64,000 nt of DNA from Citreicoccus inhibens (lineage in GTDB: Bacteria; Myxococcota; Myxococcia; Myxococcales; Myxococcaceae). Location: NCBI RefSeq assembly GCF_019039035.1, contig NZ_JAHNZT010000035.1, positions 18,429-82,428 of the forward strand, in the 5' to 3' direction. The notes under the pieces were generated by a model, which was not told the DNA's origin, did not search any database, and saw nothing but the letters and a program-made list of their open reading frames with translations. The position numbers and the translations under genes are program-made. Shown here in pieces: positions 42,539 to 50,093 of the stretch (positions are counted from its first letter, which is position 1; each line of letters begins with the position of its first letter).

Positions 42539-43600
42539 ATGAAGATCTACGTCGACAAAGTCGGCAGCGTCACCCGCAACCTCCAGCTCGGCCGGACCGT
42601 GCACCTGACGGATGAGGTGCGGGCCGAGGAGGGCGCGGTGGTGGCCGTGCGCATCCACGGAGAGAAGAGCGTCTACAACCAGCTCGAGGACGTGAACGGC
42701 CGCCTCGTCACGCTGCACGCGGGCGACATCGTCGTGGGCGCGCTGGGTCACCGCAACGCCCTGCACGGCTACGAGGGCGTGGTGCCCGAGTCCGTCAAGG
42801 TGGGCGACCGCATCAACGTGCTCAACATGGGCGGCGTCATCGGCAAGTGCACCTCGCACAACCCGGGCGTGGGCACGCCGTTCGAGGCCGAGGTGCTCGG
42901 CCAGGTGCTCGTGTTCCCCGAGTTCCAGTCGCGCTTCGGCCAGCCGGCGCACATCAGCAACGGCGCGCTGAAGGGCACCGCCAAGCCAGTGACGTGCCCC
43001 GTGGTGTACGTGGTGGGCACGTGCATGAACGCGGGCAAGACGTACGCGGCCAGCGCCATGGTGCGCCGGCTGATGCAGGCGGGCTACCGCGTGGGCGGCG
43101 CGAAGCTGACGGGCGTCTCGCTCATGCGCGACACGCTGAGCATGCAGGACAGCGGCGCGGACGTGGTGATGGACTTCACGGACGCGGGCATCGTGTGCAC
43201 GGGCTCGCGCACGGCGGCGCGGGTGGCGCGCACCATCTTCTCGGAGATGGCCGCCGCGAACGTGGACGTCATCGTCGCGGAGACGGGCGACGGCATCATG
43301 GGCGAGTACGGGGTGCAGGCCATCCTGGCGGACCCCGAGCTGAAGGCGCTGGGCGGCGCGTTCGTGCTGTGCGCGAACGACCCGGTGGGCGCCGCGGGCG
43401 GCGTGCGGCACCTGCGCGAGGTCTACGGCATCGAGGTGGACATGGTGGCCGGGCCCGCCACGGACAACGCGGTGGGCGTGCGCTTCGTGGAGCAGGTGGT
43501 GGGATTGCCGGCGCGCAACGCGCGGGCGGATGCGGCGGCCCTTGGCGGGCTCGTCCTGGAGAAGCTCGCCCCCAAGCTGGGCGCGGGGAGGAAGTCATGA
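42539..43600 (+). CDS. P-loop protein of unknown function within the arginine operon
   Basis: 353 residues that I do not recognise. Residues 1-150 are a beta-rich N-terminal region (MKIYVDKVGSVTRNLQLGRT; INVLNMGGVIGKCTSHNP). From about 157 comes a P-loop domain: VVYVVGTCMNAGKTYAASAM with Walker A GTCMNAGKT, then GGAKLTGVSLMRDTLSMQD, an acidic VVMDFTDAGIVCTG and VDVIVAETGDGIMGEYG. It ends VLCANDPVGAAGGVRHL ... VAGPATDNAVGVRFVE. The overall plan resembles MobB/dethiobiotin-synthetase-like or DUF1611-type NTPases. It lies 1 bp after argG and overlaps argC (ATGA), so it is fully embedded in the arginine operon. ATP or GTP binding is likely; the reaction is unknown. Confidence 0.85.
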   Translation: MKIYVDKVGSVTRNLQLGRTVHLTDEVRAEEGAVVAVRIHGEKSVYNQLEDVNGRLVTLHAGDIVVGALGHRNALHGYEGVVPESVKVGDRINVLNMGGVIGKCTSHNPGVGTPFEAEVLGQVLVFPEFQSRFGQPAHISNGALKGTAKPVTCPVVYVVGTCMNAGKTYAASAMVRRLMQAGYRVGGAKLTGVSLMRDTLSMQDSGADVVMDFTDAGIVCTGSRTAARVARTIFSEMAAANVDVIVAETGDGIMGEYGVQAILADPELKALGGAFVLCANDPVGAAGGVRHLREVYGIEVDMVAGPATDNAVGVRFVEQVVGLPARNARADAAALGGLVLEKLAPKLGAGRKS

Positions 43601-44664
43601 CGCAGGCGCACATCTACATCCTGGGGGCCTCCGGCTTCGGCGGCGGCGAACTCTTGCGGCTGCTGTCGGGCCATCCCGCGGTGGCGGGCATCCGCGTGGT
43701 CTCCCGGCACCACGCCGGCGAGCCCATCCACAAGGTGCACCCGCACCTGCGCGGGCTGGTGGACGCGCGCTTCGAGGCCGAGCCGGACTGGCGCTGGCTG
43801 GCGGACTCTCCTCGCCCCGTCGTGTTCAGCGCGCTGGGCCACGGCGAGCTGGCGTCGCAGTTCGCCGGCCTGGAGAAGAAGTGGGCCGAGTTCGGGCTCA
43901 CCGAGCGGATGCTGCTCGTGGACCTGTCGTCCGACTTCCGGCTGGACCACCCGGGCCGCTACGCGGGCGCCTATGGCCGGCCGCACCCGTCGCCGGAGCT
44001 GCTGGGCACCTTCACGTACGGCCTCACCGAGTGGAAGCGCGAGAGCGTGAAGCAGGCGCGGCGCATCGCCAACCCGGGCTGCTTCGCCACCGCGGTGCAG
44101 CTCGCGCTCCTGCCCATCGCGAGCACGCCGGGGCTGGGCCTCCTGGCCGTCTCGGGCGTGACGGGCTCCTCGGGCTCCGGCTCGCTGCCGGGCGAGGGCA
44201 CGCACCACCCGACGCGCGCGCATGACTTCCGCGCGTACAAGCCGCTGGAGCACCAGCACGAGGCCGAGGTCGAGGTCATGCTCGTGGCCCACGGCGCCTC
44301 CCGGCACCGGCTGGCCTTCGTGCCCCACTCCGCCCCCATGGTGCGCGGCATCTTCGCCACCGTGCAGTTCGAGTGGCCGGAGCACGGCGGCGCGGTGGTG
44401 ACGCAGTCGCTGACGGAGAAGTTCCGCCGCTACTACGAGGGCTCGAAGTTCGTGCGCATCGTGGAGGGCACGCCGCGCGTGGCCGCCGTGGTGGGCAGCA
44501 ACTTCTGCGACATCTCGGTCGCGACGAAGGGCCGCTCGGTCGCGGTGATGGCCGCGCTCGACAACCTGGTGAAGGGCATGGCCGGACAGGCGGTGCAGAA
44601 CTTCAACGTCGCGCTCGGACTCCCCGAGGACATCGGCCTGCGTCAGGCCGCCTGCTACCCGTAA
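43597..44664 (+). CDS. argC: N-acetyl-gamma-glutamyl-phosphate reductase
   Basis: 355 residues. It reduces N-acetylglutamyl phosphate to the semialdehyde with NADPH. Visible: the dinucleotide motif YILGASGFGGGELLRLLSGHP, SALGHGELASQF, LLVDLSSDFRLDHPGRYA, YGLTEW, the catalytic Cys in IANPGCFATAVQLALLP, SGVTGSSGSGSLPGEGTHHP, and the His in EHQHEAEVE. The end SVAVMAALDNLVKGMAGQAVQN is typical. ATG 43597 overlaps the stop of the P-loop gene. Last gene of the arginine operon; converges on a membrane protein gene. Confidence 0.94.
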   Translation: MTQAHIYILGASGFGGGELLRLLSGHPAVAGIRVVSRHHAGEPIHKVHPHLRGLVDARFEAEPDWRWLADSPRPVVFSALGHGELASQFAGLEKKWAEFGLTERMLLVDLSSDFRLDHPGRYAGAYGRPHPSPELLGTFTYGLTEWKRESVKQARRIANPGCFATAVQLALLPIASTPGLGLLAVSGVTGSSGSGSLPGEGTHHPTRAHDFRAYKPLEHQHEAEVEVMLVAHGASRHRLAFVPHSAPMVRGIFATVQFEWPEHGGAVVTQSLTEKFRRYYEGSKFVRIVEGTPRVAAVVGSNFCDISVATKGRSVAVMAALDNLVKGMAGQAVQNFNVALGLPEDIGLRQAACYP

Positions 44665-44677
44665 ACCCGCGGACCGC

Positions 44678-45451
44678 TCACGCCGCGGGCGACTTGGGCG
44701 CCTGCGGCTCCACGGCCTCGGGCGTCCCCGCTGGCGTGAGCGAAGTGACCGCGCCTGGGGCCTGTCCCTCGGACGGCGCCTGTTCAGGCGGCGCGACAGG
44801 AACGGGCTCCGACGCGGCGGACAGCGGGAGCGACGTCACGGGAGCCGATGCCACGTCCACCGTCGCGGCGGGCGGCGTGGCGACACCGGCGGCGAGGGCG
44901 CCCTCTCGCTGCTCCAGCCGCGCGCCGCCCTGGGCCGCGGCCTGGAGGAACTCGTCGTACTCCGACTTGCGCGCCTCCGCCTTCGTCGCCGCCTGACTCG
45001 CGACCGTGGCTGCCGCCGCGCGCCCTGCCTTCACGGCCTGAGCCGTGAGGAACACGCCCACGCCAAAGGCCGCCCAACGCAGCACCGTCGGCAGGCCGCC
45101 TTCCCACAGGCTCCCGGTGCCATCTCGCACCAGATCCAACGCCACCACGAAGAGCGCGCCGGACAGGCCCGAGCCCACCGCCGTGTTCCAGGGCCGCAGG
45201 TCGAACGCGCGCGCGGCACCGTAGGCGAGCGCGGGCAACACCCCGAGCACCCACAGGTTCTCCAGCGCCACGGCCATGGCGATGCGCAGCGGCTCGAAGG
45301 GCAGGTCCAACACGCGCGTGGACAGCCGCAGGGTCAACGCCACGCTGAGGATGGAGCCCAGCACGAGCGACAGGAAGCCCAGCCCAACGATGAACTGGAA
45401 GCGCCGGACGCGGACGCGCAGCGGGACGAGGACACCGTCTTGATTGCTCAC
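44678..45451 (-). CDS. Membrane protein with alanine/proline-rich tail
   Basis: 257 residues, unrecognised. Four hydrophobic segments at about 18-40, 57-82, 94-110 and 125-142 form a membrane domain with RFQFIVGLGFLSLVLGSIL and ALENLWVLGVLPALAYGAAR. After it is a short helical part (KAEARKSEYDEFLQAAAQ) and a disordered Ala/Pro/Val/Glu-rich tail from about 185. It lies 19 bp downstream of truA on the same strand and may be read from the same message. No functional clue. Confidence 0.75.
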   Translation of the reverse strand: MSNQDGVLVPLRVRVRRFQFIVGLGFLSLVLGSILSVALTLRLSTRVLDLPFEPLRIAMAVALENLWVLGVLPALAYGAARAFDLRPWNTAVGSGLSGALFVVALDLVRDGTGSLWEGGLPTVLRWAAFGVGVFLTAQAVKAGRAAAATVASQAATKAEARKSEYDEFLQAAAQGGARLEQREGALAAGVATPPAATVDVASAPVTSLPLSAASEPVPVAPPEQAPSEGQAPGAVTSLTPAGTPEAVEPQAPKSPAA

Positions 45452-45470
45452 GCGCCCAGCCTACCGCACT

Positions 45471-46244
45471 TCAGTCCTCGTCTTCGTCTCCGCCCGGAGG
45501 GCCATCGCCATAGAAGACCTCCTCCAGGACCAGCCCCTGCGGCGGCGCCGTCGGTCCCGCCCGCTTCCGGTCGAGCGAGGCCAGCACCTCGGCCACCCAG
45601 GCCTCGGGGCGCTTCCCCTTCCCGACATCCACCAACGTGCCCACCAGGTTGCGCACCATGTGCTTGAGGAACGCGGTGCCCTCCACCACGAACGACACCG
45701 CGTCGCCTCGCGTCCCCTCCACGCGCAGCGAGCGGATCTCCCGCATCGCGTGCTTCGCCTGGCAGTCCGAGGCCCGGAACGCGGAGAAGTCATGGCGCCC
45801 CTCCAGCACCCGCGCCGCGCGTCGCATGGCCTCCACGTCCAGCGGCGCGAACACCTCCCAATGCGTGTCCCGACGAAGCGGTGAGCGCGTGGGCCGGTTG
45901 CTGACGCGATAGCGGTAGCGCTTGCCTCGCGACCAGCGGCGCGGGTCGAACTCCGCGGGGACCTCCTCGGCCGCCACCACGGCGATGTCCGAGGGCAGCA
46001 TCCCGTTGAGCCCCATCCGGTAGGCCTTCAGCGGGAGCACGCGCGCGGTGTCGAAGCAGGCCACCTGCCCCTCGGCGTGAACGCCCGAGTCCGTGCGGCC
46101 CGCCGAGTTCACGACCACGGGCTCGCCCAGCAAGCGGGCCAGGGTGTCCTGCATCACGGCCTGGATGGAGGGCCCATTGGGCTGCATCTGCCAGCCCACG
46201 TAACGGGTGCCGTCGTATTCGAGCGTCAGTTTCAATCGCGGCAT
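45471..46244 (-). CDS. truA: tRNA pseudouridine(38-40) synthase
   Basis: 257 residues. It makes pseudouridine in the tRNA anticodon arm. It begins RLKLTLEYDGTRYVGWQMQP and carries the catalytic Asp in NSAGRTDSGVHAEGQVACFD near residue 52. HDFSAFRASDCQAKHAMREI and FLKHMVRNLVGTLVDVGKG complete the family pattern. Length is normal. It begins 6 bp after the Ser/Thr kinase gene ends, so these are probably one transcript. Confidence 0.95.
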   Translation of the reverse strand: MPRLKLTLEYDGTRYVGWQMQPNGPSIQAVMQDTLARLLGEPVVVNSAGRTDSGVHAEGQVACFDTARVLPLKAYRMGLNGMLPSDIAVVAAEEVPAEFDPRRWSRGKRYRYRVSNRPTRSPLRRDTHWEVFAPLDVEAMRRAARVLEGRHDFSAFRASDCQAKHAMREIRSLRVEGTRGDAVSFVVEGTAFLKHMVRNLVGTLVDVGKGKRPEAWVAEVLASLDRKRAGPTAPPQGLVLEEVFYGDGPPGGDEDED

Positions 46245-46250
46245 GGGCGC

Positions 46251-47588
46251 TCAGCGGTACTTCAGCCATGCCTCCAGCAGCTCGGCCACCATGCGGCCGG
46301 CGGGCACGCCGTGCTTGCGCGCCAGCGCCTCCAGGGATTCGGACAGCGCGGGGCTCAAGGGCACGGCCAGCATGCGCGGCTCGGTGCGCTCCTCGTGAGA
46401 CCAGGGCACTGGCTCGGCCGCGGCCTCCACCGGAGCGGGCTCGACCACCGAGGGGGCCGTGGGCGTCTCGGGGACGGGCGCTTCCTCCAATGGCGGGACG
46501 ACCTCCAGGGCCGGCGCCTCGGCCGCGGGCGCGTCCGCCACCGCGGCCACGACCTCGGACAGCTCCAGCGCCTCCTCGGAGGTCGGCGCCGAGGCCTGAC
46601 GGCTCGCGAGCCGCCGCTGCTCTTCGGCCAGCTCATCTTCGAAGAGCTGCTTGATGAAGTTGGCGAGGTGCAGCGGCGTGGGCGTGAACTCGTACGCGTC
46701 CAGGAACGCATCCAGGTCCCGCTGGAGGTCCGCGGCCGTCGCGTAGCGGCGGTCCCGGTCGCGGTCCAGGGCCTTCATGAGGATGGCTTCCACGCGCTCG
46801 GGCAGGTCCTCGCGGAAGTACGAGGGCGCGTAGATCTTCCCCTCGGTGATGCTGCGCATCACCGCCACGTCCGTCTCGCCCGTGAAGAGCTTGAAGCCCG
46901 TGAGCCACTCGTAGAGCACGGTGCCCAGCGAGAAGATGTCGCTGCGGCAATCCACGGGGCGACCCAGGCACTGCTCCGGGCTCAGGTAGCTGAGCTTGCC
47001 CTTGATCTCCCCGGTGCGCGTCTGCTCCACCTGCGTGGTGGCCTTGGCGATGCCGAAGTCGAGCACCTTCACCGAGCCATCGAACGAGACGACGATGTTC
47101 TCTGGCGTCACGTCGCGGTGCACGATGTTCAGCGGGTTGCCGTACAGGTCCACCTTCTGGTGGGCGTAGTGCAGGCCCGCGCACACGCACGAGGCAATCT
47201 TCAGCGCGTACACCATGGGGAAGGGAATCCCCAGGGACTCGGCCTTGGGCACCACCCGCCGCATGTCGCGGCCGGAGACGTACTCCATGGCGATGAAGTG
47301 GCTCTCGGCGATCTTCCCCAGGTCGTGGATCTGCACGATGTTGGGGTGATTGAGCTGAGAGGCCAGCCGCGCCTCGTTGAGGAACATCTTCACGAAGGCG
47401 GCGTGCTTGGACAGGTGGGGCCGGATGCGCTTGATGACGACGGGCGTCTCGCGGCCCTGCTTGTCCGTCTGATGGGCGAGGAAGATCTCCGCCATGCCGC
47501 CCACGGCAATCCGGTCAATGAGCCGGTACTTGCCGAAGCGGCCGGCGTCGCGCTGCTGCGATGCGGCGGAAGGCATGACTGGAGGCAC
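46251..47588 (-). CDS. Soluble eukaryotic-type Ser/Thr protein kinase
   Basis: 445 residues. The kinase domain (about 18-285) has the glycine-loop region YRLIDRIAVGGMAEIFLAHQ, the invariant Lys in VVIKRIRPHL, the catalytic loop IVHRDVTPENIVV and DFGIAKATTQ; the activation segment ends YLSPEQCLGRPVDCRSDIFSLG. The Lys after HRD is Thr, as in several myxobacterial kinases; key residues are otherwise present. No membrane helix. Residues ~300-410 are Ala/Pro/Glu/Val-rich, and a short helical module at the end (ALARKHGVPAGRMVAELLEA) may bind partners. Substrates unknown. Cotranscribed with truA. Confidence 0.92.
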   Translation of the reverse strand: MPPVMPSAASQQRDAGRFGKYRLIDRIAVGGMAEIFLAHQTDKQGRETPVVIKRIRPHLSKHAAFVKMFLNEARLASQLNHPNIVQIHDLGKIAESHFIAMEYVSGRDMRRVVPKAESLGIPFPMVYALKIASCVCAGLHYAHQKVDLYGNPLNIVHRDVTPENIVVSFDGSVKVLDFGIAKATTQVEQTRTGEIKGKLSYLSPEQCLGRPVDCRSDIFSLGTVLYEWLTGFKLFTGETDVAVMRSITEGKIYAPSYFREDLPERVEAILMKALDRDRDRRYATAADLQRDLDAFLDAYEFTPTPLHLANFIKQLFEDELAEEQRRLASRQASAPTSEEALELSEVVAAVADAPAAEAPALEVVPPLEEAPVPETPTAPSVVEPAPVEAAAEPVPWSHEERTEPRMLAVPLSPALSESLEALARKHGVPAGRMVAELLEAWLKYR

Positions 47589-47613
47589 TGTAACCGCGCC
47601 CGGCCCGGCGACG

Positions 47614-48600
47614 CTAACGAAGTTGGACGACGTGCACCTTCAAGGCCGGCTCCTCGCCCTCTGGCGAGGGGAAGTCCAACGCGGAAGGGCCGAGCGACCC
47701 CACCCCTCGCCCCGCCCGCCCCGCGAGCGCCACCCCCTCCGCGACCATCGCCTCGAAGCGCCGCGCGGGCAGCCCCGCGTGGTTGCAGCAAGCGACCAAC
47801 CGGCCTCCGGGCGCCACCAGCCGAGCGGCGGACTCCGCCAACTGCGCGTAGTCGCGCGCGGCGGAGAAGCGGGTCGTCTTCGTGGTGGAGAACGACGGAG
47901 GGTCCGACACCACGAGGTCGAACGTCTCTCCCTTCTTCGCCAGCCGCTTGAGCCACTCGAAGACGTCGCCAGCGATGTAGTCGTAGCGGTCCACCGGCTG
48001 GCCATTGAGGCGTGCGTTCTCCTCGCCCCACTCCAGCACCCGGCGGCTCGCATCGATGTTGAGCGCGCGCGTCGCGCCTCCAGCGAGCGCCGCCACTCCG
48101 AACGCGCACGTGTACGCGAAGAGGTTGAGCACCGTGAGGCCACGCGCCTGCTCTCGCAGCCACACGCGCGTGTCGCGCATGTCCAGGTACAGGCCCACGG
48201 ACAGCCCTTGTCCCGGCTGGATGAGGAAGGACAGTCCGCCCTCCTTCGCGACCCAGGACTCACGCGACTCGCCCCGCGCGGCCTGCTCCGGCGCGAGCGC
48301 ATCCTTCGCCACATTGGCGAGCACGCGCGCCTCGCGAGGGCGGCGCTTGAGGTACAGCGCACGCGGCGCCCAGGCCTCCATCGCCGCGTCGAGCAACGCC
48401 GACTCCTCCTCGGGCGTGAAGTCCCGATAGAGGCTCACCACGCACAGGTCCTCGAAGACATCGGCCGTCACGTCCGGCACGCCATCGGCGCCAGCGTTGA
48501 GCAACCGGAAGGCGGAGGTGCGCGGGTCGGACAGCAGGGGCCCGCGTCGAGCACGGGCCGCGCGAAGCACATCAGCGAGGCCAGGAGGAAGTGCGCTCAT
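47614..48600 (-). CDS. RlmI-like class I SAM-dependent methyltransferase
   Basis: 328 residues. Segments TSAFRLLNAGADGVPDVTAD, LKRRPREARVLANVAKDALA, FLIQPGQGLSVGLYLDMRDT, the SAM motif TVLNLFAYTCAFGVAALAGG, a ribose-binding acidic residue in ALNIDASRRVLEWGEENA and the catalytic VVSDPPSFSTT match RlmI-type 23S rRNA (cytosine-5) methyltransferases. RlmI normally begins with a PUA RNA-binding domain; here only ~30 residues precede the core, so that domain is missing. ATG 48600 overlaps the amidohydrolase stop (ATGA). Confidence 0.88.
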   Translation of the reverse strand: MSALPPGLADVLRAARARRGPLLSDPRTSAFRLLNAGADGVPDVTADVFEDLCVVSLYRDFTPEEESALLDAAMEAWAPRALYLKRRPREARVLANVAKDALAPEQAARGESRESWVAKEGGLSFLIQPGQGLSVGLYLDMRDTRVWLREQARGLTVLNLFAYTCAFGVAALAGGATRALNIDASRRVLEWGEENARLNGQPVDRYDYIAGDVFEWLKRLAKKGETFDLVVSDPPSFSTTKTTRFSAARDYAQLAESAARLVAPGGRLVACCNHAGLPARRFEAMVAEGVALAGRAGRGVGSLGPSALDFPSPEGEEPALKVHVVQLR

Positions 48601-49937
48601 ACCCCGCCATACGACGGGAGCCGCGCCCGGGTCCACACACGCGCGAGCGCTTCCGCCGCGGCACGGGAGAGCTCCACATAATCGGAGCCAAGGAGCTGCC
48701 CTTCGCGCACGCACACCCGGCCGTGCACGATGGTCCACGCGACGCGCGAGTGCGCGACCTGTCCCAGCAGGTGCGGCGAGTAACCCGTCTCCGGATCCGC
48801 GGCGGGCACTGCGTCATACACGACGAGGTCCGCGAGCCCCCCCTCCTCCACGGCGCCCGATGGCGCCCCGAAGATGCGGGTGCACAGCTCGGCGGGCCCG
48901 CTGACGAGCAGGTGCGCCAGCGAGCTGTCCGGGTCCAATAGTCGCCCGGTGCGCGCGATGTGCAGCACCCCGACCGTGGCCGCGAGCAACTCCTCCTGAA
49001 GCGTGCCGTGCCCGCCCGTGCCCAGGCCCACCAGGTGGAGCTTGGACAGGACGGCCTCCATCGGATCGCCGCCATGCTCCAGCGTGCGAGTGCCCCGAGG
49101 CGTGAGCGCGACGAACGTCTCCGTCGCCGCGAGCCGCTCCGCGTCGGCGTTGTCCACCACGCGCGCATAGCCCGCGATGGCATGCGGACCCAGCAGCCCG
49201 AGCGACTCCAGCCGGGGCACCACGCGACGACTGAACTGCGCATACGTCGTGGTGAGGTCGTCCTCGCTCTCCGCGAGGTGGAACAAGGTGAACGCGCCCA
49301 ACTCCTCACGCAGGCGCGCCAGCCGAGTGAGGAACGCATCCTCGGCGGTGTAGGACGCATGGAAGCCCAGCACGCCGCGAACCAGCGGATGCGTCAGGTA
49401 GCGACGCGCGAAGTCCGCGTTGGCCTCCAGTTGAGCCTCGGCCGCGGAGGGCCCGTCCAGGCTGTGGGTGGAGTGACCCGTCACCAGACGCAGCCCGAGT
49501 TGCTCCGCGGCACGCGCCTGCGCGGCCAGCGCTCCGGCCACATCCGAGGGGCACGCCAGGTGCTCAACCACCAAGGTGATGCCCTCGCGCAGCGCTCTCG
49601 CCGCGGCGAAGCGCGTGAGCGCCTCCACGTCCTCGGCGGTGACGTGCGCCGCCACGTGGCGCATCCGGCCCAGGCGCGAGCGCGGCAGCCGCAGCAGGAA
49701 GTCGCCATTGGGGGGCAACAGCTGGCCGTTCACGAGGTGGGAGTGACAATCCACCAACCCCGGCGCGACGAGGCGCCCACGACAGGCCACCTCCCAGTCG
49801 CCGGGCAGCACGGGCACCTCGGCATCGGGCGCCACGCGGCGGATGAGGCCTCCCTCCACCACCACGGCCATGCCGGTACGGACCCGACCATCTGCGCGGA
49901 ACACGGCGCAGTTCTTCAGCAACAGGCGGCCTTCCAT
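48597..49937 (-). CDS. SsnA-like amidohydrolase lacking the catalytic Asp
   Basis: 446 residues. A metallo-dependent hydrolase of the SsnA/chlorohydrolase branch. It shows LVAPGLVDCHSHLVNGQLLP (HxH ligands), LGFHASYTAEDAFL, LFHLAESEDDL and VAWTIVHGRVCVREGQLLG at the end. At the position where the family has GTDG, with the metal-binding and catalytic Asp, this protein reads VGLGTGGHGTLQEELLAA. The fourth conserved region (GPHAIAGYARVVDNADAERL) is also divergent. It is therefore either inactive or uses a different residue. It is coupled to the RlmI-like gene by a 4-bp overlap. Confidence 0.82.
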   Translation of the reverse strand: MEGRLLLKNCAVFRADGRVRTGMAVVVEGGLIRRVAPDAEVPVLPGDWEVACRGRLVAPGLVDCHSHLVNGQLLPPNGDFLLRLPRSRLGRMRHVAAHVTAEDVEALTRFAAARALREGITLVVEHLACPSDVAGALAAQARAAEQLGLRLVTGHSTHSLDGPSAAEAQLEANADFARRYLTHPLVRGVLGFHASYTAEDAFLTRLARLREELGAFTLFHLAESEDDLTTTYAQFSRRVVPRLESLGLLGPHAIAGYARVVDNADAERLAATETFVALTPRGTRTLEHGGDPMEAVLSKLHLVGLGTGGHGTLQEELLAATVGVLHIARTGRLLDPDSSLAHLLVSGPAELCTRIFGAPSGAVEEGGLADLVVYDAVPAADPETGYSPHLLGQVAHSRVAWTIVHGRVCVREGQLLGSDYVELSRAAAEALARVWTRARLPSYGGV

Positions 49938-50093
49938 GGACGCTCGCGTCTTAGCATGGGCCCCCTGGGGAAATATCGACTCGCCGCAGGTGGGGGCGGC
50001 CTTTCGTGGGGTGGGTCACGTCGTGCCCGGTTGGTGCCTCCGGATGCGTCCCGTCTTCTTCCGGACACCTCGGGCGCGGTAGCCTGCGCCCAC

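Noticed and set aside
48960..50093. N-terminal extension of the 50094 membrane protein frame
   Set aside because: This stretch is antisense to the amidohydrolase gene and has no coding character; a normal membrane-protein start lies at 50094.
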